Source of the DNA: Amycolatopsis lexingtonensis
GTDB lineage: Bacteria; Actinomycetota; Actinomycetes; Mycobacteriales; Pseudonocardiaceae
DNA: 64,000 nt
Direction of reading: 5' to 3'
NCBI RefSeq assembly: GCF_014873755.1
Contig: NZ_JADBEG010000001.1
Span: 3,908,501 to 3,972,500 of the forward strand
Positions 53,020 to 61,589 of the stretch are shown here, piece after piece. How positions within the stretch are numbered: the first letter of the stretch is position 1; each line of letters begins with the position of its first letter. The notes under the pieces are model-generated. The model ran no database searches. It was given only the letters and a program-made list of their open reading frames with translations, and was not told the DNA's origin. The position numbers were made by a program, and so were the translations under genes.

Positions 53020-54327
53020 CTAGCGGCGCATGAACGGCGGGACGTCGACCTCGTCGTCCGACGGGTCGTCGTGGACCGGCATCGCGCGCCCGGGCAGGCT
53101 GCCCTGGGTCGGGTTGGAGCCGATCGGCGAGTAGCCGCGCGAGCCGCCGCCGGGCTGCGGGAGACCGCCGGACGGCTGTCCGCCGGTCGCCGACGGCAGC
53201 GGCGAGTGCGAGCGCGGCGGCGCCACCGGGTAGCCGGAGCCGCCCGTGGACGGCACCGGCGTGGCGCCCGACGGCGGGGTCGGCGGGTTCGAGACCTGGC
53301 CGGCCGCGGCCGACGCGGTCGTCGACGACTGGCGCGAGCCGGAGCCGAACGTCGACGGGTCGAGCTTCTTGTGGGTCGGCGCCCCGGCGTCGAACCCGGC
53401 CGCGATCACCGTGACGCGGACCTCGTCGCCGAGGGAGTCGTCGATGATCGTGCCGAAGATGATGTTGGCGTCCGGGTGCGCGGACTCCTGCACCAGCGAG
53501 GCGGCCTCGTTGATCTCGAACAGGCCCAGGTCGGAGCCGCCGGCGATGGAGAGCAGCGCGCCGTGGGCGCCGTCCATGGACGCCTCCAGCAGCGGCGAGT
53601 TGATCGCCTTCTCCGCCGCCTGGATGGCCCGGCCTTCTCCTCTGGCCGACCCGATGCCCATCAGCGCGGAGCCCGCGCCGGACATGACGCTCTTGACGTC
53701 GGCGAAGTCGAGGTTGATCAGGCCCGGGGTGGTGATCAGGTCGGTGATGCCCTGGACACCGGACAGCAGCACCTCGTCCGCGGAGCGGAACGCGTCCATC
53801 AGCGAGACGCCGATGTCGCCGAGCTGCAGCAGCCGGTCGTTCGGGATCACGATCAGCGTGTCGCACTCGTTGCGCAGCGACTGGATGCCGTCCTCGGCCT
53901 GCTTGCCGCGGCGCTTGCCCTCGAAAGTGAACGGGCGGGTCACGACGCCGATGGTCAGCGCGCCCAGCTTGCGGGCGATCTGCGCCACGACCGGGGCGCC
54001 ACCGGTGCCGGTGCCACCGCCTTCGCCGGCCGTCACGAACACCATGTCGGCGCCCTTGATGACCTCTTCGATCTCTTCGCGGTGGTCTTCGGCGGCCTTC
54101 TGGCCGACCTCGGGGGCGGCACCCGCGCCGAGGCCACGGGTGAGTTCGCGGCCGATGTCCAGCTTGACGTCGGCGTCGGACATGAGCAGTGCCTGGGCGT
54201 CGGTGTTCACCGCGATGAACTCGACACCCTTGAGGCCGACCTCGATCATGCGGTTCACGGCGTTCACGCCGCCACCGCCGATGCCGACCACCTTGATCAC
54301 CGCAAGGTAGTTGTGCGGGGGCGTCAT
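53020..54327 (-). CDS. ftsZ: Cell-division GTPase FtsZ
   Basis: A 435-residue tubulin homologue. It begins [20 protein letters not shown]. The GTP-binding signature is [12 protein letters not shown], the T7 catalytic loop is [12 protein letters not shown], and the C-terminal tail [12 protein letters not shown] is the SepF-binding peptide. A proline/serine-rich linker of about 100 residues separates core and tail. The ATG at 54327 has AAGGCGG upstream. A TTGACA hexamer lies at 54417-54412 in its 5' gap. Unusually, the gene upstream is rskA, not ftsQ. Confidence 0.98.
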   Translation of the reverse strand: MTPPHNYLAVIKVVGIGGGGVNAVNRMIEVGLKGVEFIAVNTDAQALLMSDADVKLDIGRELTRGLGAGAAPEVGQKAAEDHREEIEEVIKGADMVFVTAGEGGGTGTGGAPVVAQIARKLGALTIGVVTRPFTFEGKRRGKQAEDGIQSLRNECDTLIVIPNDRLLQLGDIGVSLMDAFRSADEVLLSGVQGITDLITTPGLINLDFADVKSVMSGAGSALMGIGSARGEGRAIQAAEKAINSPLLEASMDGAHGALLSIAGGSDLGLFEINEAASLVQESAHPDANIIFGTIIDDSLGDEVRVTVIAAGFDAGAPTHKKLDPSTFGSGSRQSSTTASAAAGQVSNPPTPPSGATPVPSTGGSGYPVAPPRSHSPLPSATGGQPSGGLPQPGGGSRGYSPIGSNPTQGSLPGRAMPVHDDPSDDEVDVPPFMRR

Positions 54328-54570
54328 CGAAGTCCGCCTTCCTGATCGTTGTGCCCGTACAGCCCGCCGGCGGATGATCGACTCTCAACCTCAACCGCAG
54401 ATCGAGAGTTATGTCAACTGCCGACGTTAGGCAGGACGGTAGGCACCAGGCACGCTCTAATCCAGTAGGCACGCCGTGTGTCGCAAAGGTGTTTTGCCAC
54501 AACACGTTCGAGCGCGCAAGAGCGAGGAGCCGCGAGCACCGCCGGCGCCCCGTCTGCTATGGCGCCCGGC

Positions 54571-55341
54571 TCAGGCCGGTACGGGCATGCTCATGAGCAC
54601 TTCGGTGGGCGCCCCGGTGGGCGATCCGCCGGCCTGTTCGAGGCTCACCGCCAGGTGATCGGCCGTCCCGACGCCGTCCGCGACGACCAGTCCCCCGTCC
54701 GACGGCGGGGCGAGCACCCCGGCCGAGCGGGGCGCGTCCTTCCCGGTGATCAGCCAGGCCTCGTAGACCTTCCCGCCCGGCTGCGCCGGCAGCCCGGCGT
54801 CCATCACCATCACGCGGTTCAGCGTCTTCGACAGCACGACCGTCACGCCGCCGCCGGTGGGCGCCACGCCGTGCGCGGTCTGCGCGTCCGGCGCGGCGAG
54901 CAGCGCCGCCACCGGGGCGTAGCGTTCCTTCGCCTGGTCGAGCTGCGTCTGCGCGGACTGCAGCTCCTGCCGCTGGGTCAGCGCGATCCCGCCGAACACG
55001 CCGCCGGCGGCGAGCCCGACGACGGCGGCCGCGGCGGCCACGAGGACCGCCCAGCGCGGGGCCCGCACCGAACGGCGGGACCGCTCGGGCGAACCAGGCC
55101 GCGTCCGCGGCGGCAGCTGGCGGGTGGCGTGCATGGCCGCCAGGACGCGGTCCTTGAACTCCGGCGGCGGCTCCTCGGCCATCGCCGCGCCCAGCCGCGC
55201 CGCGGTCGCGCGCAGCTCGGCGACCTCCTGCGCGCAGGACTCGCACTGTTCGAGGTGGCGGGCGAACTCCGCGCGCTCGACGTCGTTGACCGCGTCGAGG
55301 GCGAAGGCGCCGGCCAGGGTGTGCATTTCGGGCGTGCTCAA
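54571..55341 (-). CDS. rskA: Anti-sigma-K factor RskA
   Basis: A 256-residue membrane anti-sigma factor. The N-terminal zinc anti-sigma domain has the H-x3-C-x2-C motif in FARHLEQCESCAQE. One membrane helix lies at about 106-128. The extracellular RskA domain contains VYEAWLITGKDAPRSAGVL. It holds SigK inactive until proteolysis. I chose the TTG at 55341, giving M/L-STPEMHTL, because it overlaps the sigK stop by 4 bases and matches relatives; an ATG is at 55326. Confidence 0.9.
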   Translation of the reverse strand: MSTPEMHTLAGAFALDAVNDVERAEFARHLEQCESCAQEVAELRATAARLGAAMAEEPPPEFKDRVLAAMHATRQLPPRTRPGSPERSRRSVRAPRWAVLVAAAAAVVGLAAGGVFGGIALTQRQELQSAQTQLDQAKERYAPVAALLAAPDAQTAHGVAPTGGGVTVVLSKTLNRVMVMDAGLPAQPGGKVYEAWLITGKDAPRSAGVLAPPSDGGLVVADGVGTADHLAVSLEQAGGSPTGAPTEVLMSMPVPA

Positions 55342-55943
55342 GCGGTCACCCCCAGGCAGTCCCGCAGGCGGATCAGCCCGTCCCGCAGCCGCGTCTTGAT
55401 GGTTCCTTGCGGCGTCGACAGCACTTCGGCCACCTCGCGATACGTATAGCCCTGGTAGTAGGCGAGCAGCACGGACTCGCGCTGCAAATCGGTCAGGAAG
55501 GACAGGCACCGGCGTACCTGGGAGCGTTCGAGCCGCGCGGTGACGGACTCGGCGACCTCGTCGAAGGGACGGCCGCGGGCGGCTTCGAAGGTCGCCTTCT
55601 GCTCGCGTTCGGTGCTGGCCCGCGCGGAGCGGACCCGGTCGACCGCGCGGCGGTGCGCCAGCGTCATCGCCCAGTTCAGCGCGGAGCCCTTGGCCGGCGC
55701 GTACCGCGTCGCGGTGCGCCACAGCTCGACGAGGACCTCCTGGGCCACCTCTTCGGACTGGGCCGCGTCGCGCACGATCCGCCGGACGAGCCCGAAGATC
55801 GGTCCCGCGAACTGGTCGTAGAGCAGCTCGAAGGCGCGCTCGTCGCCCTTCGCGACGCGCACCATGAGCTCCTCCGCGGTGGGGCCGGGAGCGGCTTCGG
55901 CGGGCACCGGAGCCATGTGGCGCGGGCGGGCCGGCTCATCCAT
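55338..55943 (-). CDS. sigK: ECF sigma factor SigK
   Basis: A 201-residue ECF sigma factor. Region 2 covers about 36-100 (ELLYDQFAGPIFGLVRRIV, then EEVAQEVLVELWR). Region 4 covers about 145-197 (FLTDLQRESVLLAYYQGYTY then VAEVLSTPQGTIKTRLRDGL). It lies directly before its anti-sigma factor and overlaps the DUF1365 gene by 8 bases, so it is the third gene of an operon starting at 57932. Target promoters are proposed at 57941-58007. Confidence 0.93.
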   Translation of the reverse strand: MDEPARPRHMAPVPAEAAPGPTAEELMVRVAKGDERAFELLYDQFAGPIFGLVRRIVRDAAQSEEVAQEVLVELWRTATRYAPAKGSALNWAMTLAHRRAVDRVRSARASTEREQKATFEAARGRPFDEVAESVTARLERSQVRRCLSFLTDLQRESVLLAYYQGYTYREVAEVLSTPQGTIKTRLRDGLIRLRDCLGVTA

Positions 55944-56667
55944 GCAGCTGTCCTCCGGCGTTCTGCGGGGTGCGCGCGATGACCGGCGCCTTGCGCAGCC
56001 ACAACGCGATGCCGTGGCGGCGGATGAGCGCGGACACCCGCTGCGGGAGCAGCGGCCGGGCCAGCACGAGCCGGGCCAGCCACCGCGGGTCCACCGGGCG
56101 GCGGACTCCCCGAAGCGTAGCGACCAGCGGGGTCGAGCTCCCGCGGCGCAACGCCACCGTGAGGTCGAGCAACGCTTCCGGGTGCGGCAGGCGCATCCGG
56201 TACTCGCCGTCCATCTCCTGGAACGGCGAGACGTAGAACTCCTTGGCCGCCCGGGCGAGCCCGGCCTCGTCGGGGCGCAGCAGGTAGGCGTGGCGGCCGC
56301 CGTAGGTGTTGTGCACCTCGGCCACGACGCACTCGAGGCGGCCGTCCGGGCCGTGGCACCAGTAGACGCTGATCGGGTTGAACACGTACCCGAGCACGCG
56401 CGCGGCGGCGAGCATGACGACCTTGCCCCCGCGCAGGTCGACGCCGCGCTCGGCGAGCCAGGCGTCCAGCTTCTCCCGGATCCCGCGCGGGTCGGACGCC
56501 ACGAAGTGGTCGCGGCGGTCGAAGCGGGCGAACGGCCGCAGCCACCACGGTAGCCGCGGCGGCGCGTCCAGGTCGACCAGCCACAGGTACACGCGGTGCG
56601 CGAAGGAGTGCGGCGGGTCGATCCGCCGCACGTGCGCGACCGTGGCGTCGTAGAGCGCGTTCGTCAC
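55936..56667 (-). CDS. DUF1365 family protein
   Basis: A 243-residue protein matching DUF1365 (Rv0448c type). Motifs are HSFAHRVYLWLVDLD, RPFARFDRRDHF, ARVLGYVFNPISVYWCHG and VAEVHNTYGGRHAYLL. The family always travels with an FAD oxidoreductase, a CFA-type methyltransferase and sigK, and is thought to help methyl-branched or cyclopropane lipid formation. The GTG at 56667 overlaps the oxidoreductase stop (GTGA). Biochemical role unproven. Confidence 0.9.
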   Translation of the reverse strand: MTNALYDATVAHVRRIDPPHSFAHRVYLWLVDLDAPPRLPWWLRPFARFDRRDHFVASDPRGIREKLDAWLAERGVDLRGGKVVMLAAARVLGYVFNPISVYWCHGPDGRLECVVAEVHNTYGGRHAYLLRPDEAGLARAAKEFYVSPFQEMDGEYRMRLPHPEALLDLTVALRRGSSTPLVATLRGVRRPVDPRWLARLVLARPLLPQRVSALIRRHGIALWLRKAPVIARTPQNAGGQLHG

Positions 56668-57932
56668 CAAGCCACTCCGAGGCTTTCGGCGGCGCGGGCG
56701 CCCGAGGAGCAGCCGTCCTCGTGGAAGCCCCAGCCGTGGTAGGCGCCGGCGTAGGCGAACACGCCGTCGTTGAGCTCGGGCAGCCGGCGTTGCGCGGCAA
56801 CGGATTCCGGCGTGTAGACCGGGTGCTCGTACCGCATCCGCGCGACGAGGTGCTCCTTTTCGGGGCCGTCGCCGGGGTTCAGCGTGACGACGTAGCCGGT
56901 CGGCTCGTCGAGCCGCATCAGGCGGTTCATGTCGTAGCTGACCTGGACGGCACCGGTGGGCGCGCCGCAGGCGGGCGCGCGGTAGTTCCACCCGGCCCGC
57001 GCGTCGGCCAGCGAGGGCAGCACGCTCGTGTCGGTGTGCAGCCAGGCCTCGTTGGCGGAGTAGCGGAACGGGCCGAGCACCTCGCGCTCGGCGGCGGTCG
57101 GGTTGGCCAGCAGGGCCAGCGCCTGGTCGGCGTGCGTGGCGACGACGACCTTGTCGACCCGGTGCGGCGTGTCGGCGTCGTCGCGGATCTCGACGCCGTG
57201 CGCGGTCCGCAGCACCGAGCGGACCGGCGTGGACAGGTGGACCGCGGTGAGCTGCTTGGCGGCGCGCTCGACGTATTCGCGGGAGCCGCCGACGACGGTC
57301 CGCCAGGCCGGCGAGTCCTTGACGCTCAGCATGCCGTGGTTGCGGAGGAACTCGAACAGGTACCGCGCGGGGTACCGGAGGGTGTCGCTGCGGTCGGCGG
57401 ACCAGACCGTGGACACCAGCGGCAGCATGAAGTGGTCGACGAAGTAGCGCGTGTAGCCGCCGATGGCGAGGAACGCGCCGAGGGTGACGTCCCCCGCGTC
57501 CGGAGCCGCCAGCAGCCGTTTCGCGTGCCGGTGGAACCGCTTCACTTCGGCGAGCATCCGCAGGTAGCGGGGCCGGGTGAGGTTGCCGCGCTGGGCGAAC
57601 AGCCCGGCCAGCCCCTTCGCGCCGGCGTACTGCAGGCCGCAGCCGTCGCAGCGGATGCTCATCGACATCTCGGTGTCGCGCGTGCGCACGCCGAGCTCCC
57701 CGAACAGCCTGAGCAGCGTCGGGTAGGTGCGCTCGTTGTGGACGATGAAGCCCGAGTCCACGCCGATGGTGCCCCCGTGCGCGCTGGGCACGTCGTGGGT
57801 GTGCGCGTGCCCGCCGAGGCGGTCGTCCGCCTCGAACAGCAGCACCTCGTACTTGCGTTGCAGCAGGTATGCCGCCGTCAGCCCGGCCACCCCGCTGCCG
57901 ATGACGGCGATGCGTTCTCCCGTGATCTCCAC
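56664..57932 (-). CDS. FAD-dependent amine-oxidase-like oxidoreductase
   Basis: A 422-residue flavoprotein. The dinucleotide motif is IAVIGSGVAGLTAAYLLQ at residues 6-23, followed by YEVLLFEADDRLGGHAHTH. Later segments are GVDSGFIVHNERTYP, RYPARYLFEFLRNHGML and ending YAGAYHGWGFHEDGCSSG, all typical of the Rv0449c group. It probably oxidises a membrane lipid or supplies electrons to methyl-lipid synthesis. The GTG at 57932 is 12 bases from the CGAA of the proposed promoter and has no leader, so the message may be leaderless. Confidence 0.9.
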   Translation of the reverse strand: MEITGERIAVIGSGVAGLTAAYLLQRKYEVLLFEADDRLGGHAHTHDVPSAHGGTIGVDSGFIVHNERTYPTLLRLFGELGVRTRDTEMSMSIRCDGCGLQYAGAKGLAGLFAQRGNLTRPRYLRMLAEVKRFHRHAKRLLAAPDAGDVTLGAFLAIGGYTRYFVDHFMLPLVSTVWSADRSDTLRYPARYLFEFLRNHGMLSVKDSPAWRTVVGGSREYVERAAKQLTAVHLSTPVRSVLRTAHGVEIRDDADTPHRVDKVVVATHADQALALLANPTAAEREVLGPFRYSANEAWLHTDTSVLPSLADARAGWNYRAPACGAPTGAVQVSYDMNRLMRLDEPTGYVVTLNPGDGPEKEHLVARMRYEHPVYTPESVAAQRRLPELNDGVFAYAGAYHGWGFHEDGCSSGARAAESLGVAW

Positions 57933-57940
57933 ACCGGTAC

Positions 57941-58007
57941 TTCGCGGCCGGGCCGGATGTGGATTGGATGGACCCGGTACCAATCCACGACGCAGGGGAG
58001 AGCGAAT
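57941..58007. promoter_or_regulatory. Mirror-image divergent ECF (probable SigK) promoters
   Basis: On the plus strand CCAATCC (57981-57986 preceded by C57980) is followed after 16 bases by CGAA (58003-58006), 12 bases before the CFA-synthase ATG. On the minus strand CCAATCC (57967-57961) is followed after 16 bases by CGAA (57944-57941), 12 bases before the oxidoreductase GTG. The -35 elements form the 9-bp inverted repeat GTGGATTGG/CCAATCCAC. The motifs resemble the mycobacterial SigK consensus CCATCC/CCGAAT. Confidence 0.75.
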
Positions 58008-58014
58008 CCCGGAC

Positions 58015-59280
58015 ATGCCGAACAGCACCGCGCACCGCCTCGCCTCGTTCGCCGGGAAGCTCCTCGGCGGGCCGCTCCCCGTCGGCCTCCGGACCTGGGA
58101 CGGGACCCGGGTGGGTCCCGTCGACGCGCCCACCGTGGTCCTGCGCAACCGCCGCGCCCTGCGCCGCCTGCTCTACGCGCCGGGTGAGCTGGGTCTCGCC
58201 CGCGCCTACGTCACCGGTGATCTCGACGTCGAAGGAGATCTGGCGGACGGCTTCCGCCGGATCTGGGCCCTCACCCGCGCGGGGGAGCTGAACCCGGTGA
58301 AGCTCGGGCCACGCGACTGGGCCGAAGCCGTCAAGCTCGCCGCCGCCCTCGGGGTCGTCGGGCCGCCGCCGAAGCCCCCGGCCGAGGAAGCCCGCCTGAC
58401 CGGCAAGCTGCACAGCCTGCTGCGCGACAAGTCCGCCATCGCGCACCACTACGACCTCGGCAACGCGTTCTACCAGCTGCTCCTGGACGAGTCGATGGCG
58501 TACTCGAGCGCGTACTTCACCTCCGAGTCGCAGGGCCTCGAACAGGCGCAGCACGACAAGCTGGAGCTGATCTGCCGCAAGCTGGGGCTGCAGCCGGGCA
58601 TGCGGCTGCTCGACATCGGCTGCGGCTGGGGCTCGCTGCTGGTCCACGCGGCCAAGCACCACGGCGTCCACGCCGTCGGCATCACGCTCTCGGCCGAGCA
58701 GCTGCAGCACATCCGCGGCCGGCTCGCCCAGCACGACCTCGAAGACCGCGTCGAGGTCCGGCGGCAGGACTACCGCGAACTGCCGGACGCGCCGTTCGAC
58801 GCGGTCGCGTCCGTCGAGATGGGCGAGCACGTCGGCGAGGTCAACTACCCCACCTACGCGGCGACGCTGCACAAGATGGTCAAGCCCGGCGGCCGGGTGC
58901 TGATCCAGCAGATGTCGCGCGGGAACGTCGCACCCGGCGGCGGCGCGTTCATCGAGCGGTACATCGCCCCCGACATGACCATGCGGCCGGTCGGCCGGAC
59001 CGTCGAGCACCTCGAGACCGCGGGCCTCGAGGTCCGGGACGTGCACGCGATGCGCGAGCACTACGTCTGGACGGTGCGCGCCTGGGCCGCCACCCTGGAG
59101 GAGAACTGGGCCGACGTCGTCGCGCTGATCGGCGAGACCGGCGCGCGGGTCTGGCGGCTGTACCTGGTGGGCGGGGCACTGGCGTTCGAGGAGAACCGGA
59201 TGGGCGTGGACCAGATCCTTTCGGTGCGACCGCACCCGGACGGCACGAGCGGGATGCCGGCGACGCGGGAGTGGCTCTGA
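58015..59280 (+). CDS. Cyclopropane-fatty-acyl-phospholipid synthase family methyltransferase (UfaA1-like)
   Basis: A 421-residue SAM-dependent methyltransferase. An N-terminal lipid-binding domain (1-120) is followed by KSAIAHHYDLGNAFYQLLLD, the SAM motif LLDIGCGWGSLLVHAA, SVEMGEHVGEVNYPTY and PGGRVLIQQMSRG. The closest known type is Rv0447c (UfaA1), which works with an oxidoreductase to make 10-methyl branched (tuberculostearic-type) fatty acids on phospholipids. The ATG at 58015 lacks a near ribosome site, fitting a leaderless message from the promoter at 58003. It is coupled to the DUF1295 gene. Confidence 0.92.
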   Translation: MPNSTAHRLASFAGKLLGGPLPVGLRTWDGTRVGPVDAPTVVLRNRRALRRLLYAPGELGLARAYVTGDLDVEGDLADGFRRIWALTRAGELNPVKLGPRDWAEAVKLAAALGVVGPPPKPPAEEARLTGKLHSLLRDKSAIAHHYDLGNAFYQLLLDESMAYSSAYFTSESQGLEQAQHDKLELICRKLGLQPGMRLLDIGCGWGSLLVHAAKHHGVHAVGITLSAEQLQHIRGRLAQHDLEDRVEVRRQDYRELPDAPFDAVASVEMGEHVGEVNYPTYAATLHKMVKPGGRVLIQQMSRGNVAPGGGAFIERYIAPDMTMRPVGRTVEHLETAGLEVRDVHAMREHYVWTVRAWAATLEENWADVVALIGETGARVWRLYLVGGALAFEENRMGVDQILSVRPHPDGTSGMPATREWL

Positions 59281-60041
59281 TGCCGCAGCTGCTCGTCACG
59301 GCCGCCGTCACGCTCGTGGCGGTCGCCGTGACCTTCGGGATCGCGCGGGCGCGCAAGCGGTACGACACGATCGACACGTTCTGGGGGCTCGGCTTCGCGA
59401 TCCTCGCGGTCGCCGCGTTCCCGTTCGGCGACGGCCCGCTGTACCTCCGGCTCGTCGTGGTGCTCCTGACGGTCGTCTGGGGCGTGCGGCTCTCGGTGCA
59501 CCTGCACCTGCGCAACCACAAGCTGCCCGAGGACCCGCGGTACGCGCGGATGGGCTACGGACCGCTGAAGATGTTCGCGCGCGTCTACCTGTTCCAGGCC
59601 GTGGTGCTGTACTTCGTCTCCCTCCCGGTGCAGTTCGCCGTGGACGGCACGGGGATCGGCGTGCTCGGCTGGCTCGGCGTCGTCGTGTGGCTGATCGGCT
59701 TCGGGTTCGAGACCGTCGGCGACGACCAGCTGCGCCGGTTCAAGGCCGCCCCGGCGAACAAGGGCAAGGTGCTCGACACCGGGCTGTGGCGCTACACGCG
59801 GCACCCGAACTACTTCGGCGACGCGTGCGTGTGGTGGGGCCTCTACCTGCTGGCCTGCTCGACGTGGCCGGGCGCGCTGACGATCCTCTCCCCCGTGGCG
59901 ATGACGTTCACCCTCGCCCGCGGCACGGGCAAACCCATGCTGGAGAAGGGGATGGCGAAGACGCGCCCGGCGTACGCGCACTACGTCGAGCGCACCAGCG
60001 GCTTCTTCCCGCTGCCGCCCAAGAAGGTCACTCCCCGGTGA
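59280..60041 (+). CDS. DUF1295 membrane protein (steroid 5-alpha-reductase fold)
   Basis: A 253-residue membrane protein with about six helices. The first is LLVTAAVTLVAVAVTFGIAR. Family motifs are RYDTIDTFWGLGF, KLPEDPRYARMGYG and the C-terminal LWRYTRHPNYFGDACVWWG, the NADPH-binding signature of the ICMT/5-alpha-reductase fold. In mycobacteria Rv0446c holds this place in the sigK locus. Together with the methyltransferase it may reduce the methylene intermediate. The ATG overlaps the upstream stop (TGATG). It overlaps the convergent DinB gene by 14 bases. Confidence 0.9.
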   Translation: MPQLLVTAAVTLVAVAVTFGIARARKRYDTIDTFWGLGFAILAVAAFPFGDGPLYLRLVVVLLTVVWGVRLSVHLHLRNHKLPEDPRYARMGYGPLKMFARVYLFQAVVLYFVSLPVQFAVDGTGIGVLGWLGVVVWLIGFGFETVGDDQLRRFKAAPANKGKVLDTGLWRYTRHPNYFGDACVWWGLYLLACSTWPGALTILSPVAMTFTLARGTGKPMLEKGMAKTRPAYAHYVERTSGFFPLPPKKVTPR

Positions 60042-60534
60042 GGCCGTCGGTCAGCTCGCGCAGGACGTCGAGGTGGCCGACGTGCCGGGCGGTCTCCTCG
60101 ATCATGTGCGTGAGGACCCAGCGGACGTTGAAGGTCTCGCCCTTGTGCGTCACCTCGTCGTCCAGGCTACGGCCCGCGACGATCTCGCGGCTGCGGGCGC
60201 ACTGTTTTTTGTAGTCGGCGAGGAGTTTCTCCACGGTGGTCCCGAGCGGGACCCGGAACTCGGCGTCCGGGTCCTGCTCGAGCTTTTCCTCCCAGGTGTC
60301 CTCCTCGCCGTCGACGACCACGCCGAACCAGAACCACTCGTTGAGCGTGAGGTGCGCGACCAGTCCGGCGACGGTGGTCAGCTCGCTCGGCAGGTGGGCC
60401 CGGCGGGCCTGCTCTTCGGTGAGCCCGCCGGACTTCCACGCGACGGTGGCGCGGTGGTAGTCGAGCAGGCTCGTCAGGATCTCGCGCTCGCCGCCGGTGA
60501 GCGGAACCTTCGGGCGCTGCGGTCGTTCGGTCAT
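60028..60534 (-). CDS. DinB-family (DUF664) protein
   Basis: A 168-residue four-helix-bundle protein. Motifs are EREILTSLLDYHRATVAWK, TVAGLVAHLTLNEWFWFG and WVLTHMIEETARHVGHLDVL, in which three histidines can bind a metal. Members of this group act as thiol (mycothiol) S-transferases in actinobacteria. The ATG at 60534 is chosen since upstream codons are unconserved. It faces the peroxide-response pair and might share detoxification work, but this is only a suggestion. Confidence 0.85.
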   Translation of the reverse strand: MTERPQRPKVPLTGGEREILTSLLDYHRATVAWKSGGLTEEQARRAHLPSELTTVAGLVAHLTLNEWFWFGVVVDGEEDTWEEKLEQDPDAEFRVPLGTTVEKLLADYKKQCARSREIVAGRSLDDEVTHKGETFNVRWVLTHMIEETARHVGHLDVLRELTDGLTGE

Positions 60535-60580
60535 GGCCGGGACTCTGCCAGAGGGGTCCGACACTTTCCGATACCTTGCG

Positions 60581-60595
60581 CACGATGTAATCGTG
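60581..60595. promoter_or_regulatory. OhrR operator palindrome
   Basis: CACGATGTAATCGTG is a perfect 6-3-6 inverted repeat located 16 bases before the ohrR start, in the gap to the divergent DinB gene. A fitting size and place for a MarR/OhrR dimer that represses its own operon. Confidence 0.75.
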
Positions 60596-60611
60596 GGCTA
60601 GGTTTACGGGC

Positions 60612-61070
60612 GTGCCGGATGAGTTCCTCTTGGAAGAGCAAGCCTGCTTCGCGCTCTACGCGGCGTCGCGCGCGGTGACGGACACCTACCGTCCCCTGCT
60701 CGGCGAACTGGGTCTCACCTACCCGCAGTACCTCGTGCTGCTGGTGCTGTGGGAGTCCGACGCCCGGCCGGTCAAGGAGATCGGCGAGGCGCTGCACCTG
60801 GACTACGGCACGCTTTCCCCGCTGCTCAAACGACTCGAGGCCAACGGGCTGGTCACGCGGGCGCGCCTGCCCGAAGACGAACGCACCGTGGTGGTCAGCC
60901 TGACCGAAAAGGGCCGCTCGACGCGCACGCGCGCCAAGGGCGTCCCCTCGGCCATCGGCTGCGCCCTGGGCCTCGACGACAACGAGCGGCGTCAGCTCAT
61001 AGACACCCTGCGGCGGCTGACGGCGTCGGCCGCCGCCTACTCACCTGGAGGCCCTGATGCCCAGCCGTGA
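60612..61070 (+). CDS. ohrR: OhrR-type MarR peroxide sensor
   Basis: A 152-residue MarR protein. The reactive cysteine is C12 in LEEQACFALYAASRAV, the position equivalent to Cys15 of Bacillus OhrR. GLTYPQYLVLLVLWES and the HTH IGEALHLDYGTLSPLLKRLE follow, with the wing ARLPEDERTVVVSLTEKG. It represses the downstream OsmC/Ohr gene until organic peroxide oxidises the cysteine. A GTG start at 60612. Overlaps the OsmC gene by 14 bases. Confidence 0.92.
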   Translation: MPDEFLLEEQACFALYAASRAVTDTYRPLLGELGLTYPQYLVLLVLWESDARPVKEIGEALHLDYGTLSPLLKRLEANGLVTRARLPEDERTVVVSLTEKGRSTRTRAKGVPSAIGCALGLDDNERRQLIDTLRRLTASAAAYSPGGPDAQP

Positions 61071-61491
61071 CGCGACCACCCACTGGGTCGGCGGACTGCA
61101 GAACGGAAAGGGCGAGGTCACGCTAGACTCGTCCAACGCAGGCACGTTCTCCGTCTCGTTCCCGACCCGCGCGGGCAACCCGGACGGCCAGACGAGCCCC
61201 GAGGAGCTCATCGCGGCGGCCCACTCGTCGTGCCTGGCGATGAACCTCTCGGGCGTGCTCGAGGCCCAGCAGCTCACCGCGGACTCGATCGACGTGAGCG
61301 CGGAGGTGACGCTCGGCCCGGCCAAGGGCGGCGGCTTCGAGATCAGCGGCATCGCGATCACGCTGCGCGCGTCCATCGAGGGCGTGACGGCGGAGCAGTT
61401 CGCCGAGTACGCCGAGACGGCGGAGAAGACGTGCCCGGTGTCGAAGGCACTGGCGGGCACGACGATCACGATGGACGCGGCCCTCAGCTGA
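61057..61491 (+). CDS. OsmC/Ohr-family organic hydroperoxide reductase
   Basis: A 144-residue OsmC-type peroxidase. The two redox cysteines are in AAAHSSCLAMNL (C59) and AEKTCPVSKAL (C125). The sequence order and short N-terminus fit the OsmC subgroup more than Ohr proper, although the partner is an OhrR regulator. It reduces organic hydroperoxides in the cytoplasm using thiols. It is translated with ohrR. Confidence 0.92.
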   Translation: MPSRDATTHWVGGLQNGKGEVTLDSSNAGTFSVSFPTRAGNPDGQTSPEELIAAAHSSCLAMNLSGVLEAQQLTADSIDVSAEVTLGPAKGGGFEISGIAITLRASIEGVTAEQFAEYAETAEKTCPVSKALAGTTITMDAALS

Positions 61492-61502
61492 CGCTCACCC
61501 CA

Positions 61503-61589
61503 AGCGCCCCAATGTGGCGTTCGGTGCGTCTGACGCACCGAACGCCACATTGGGTGCGCTGGACGCAACCAACGCCACATTGGGGCGCT
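61503..61589. terminator. Three-armed hairpin between OsmC and CGNR genes
   Basis: The arm CCCAATGTGGCGTTCGGTGC (61508 on) pairs exactly over 23 bp with 61532-61554, leaving a one-base apex. It can instead pair, as 28-bp arms with 26 matches, with 61562-61589. The third arm runs into the stop of the convergent CGNR gene. A bidirectional terminator with two exclusive folds. Confidence 0.75.
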
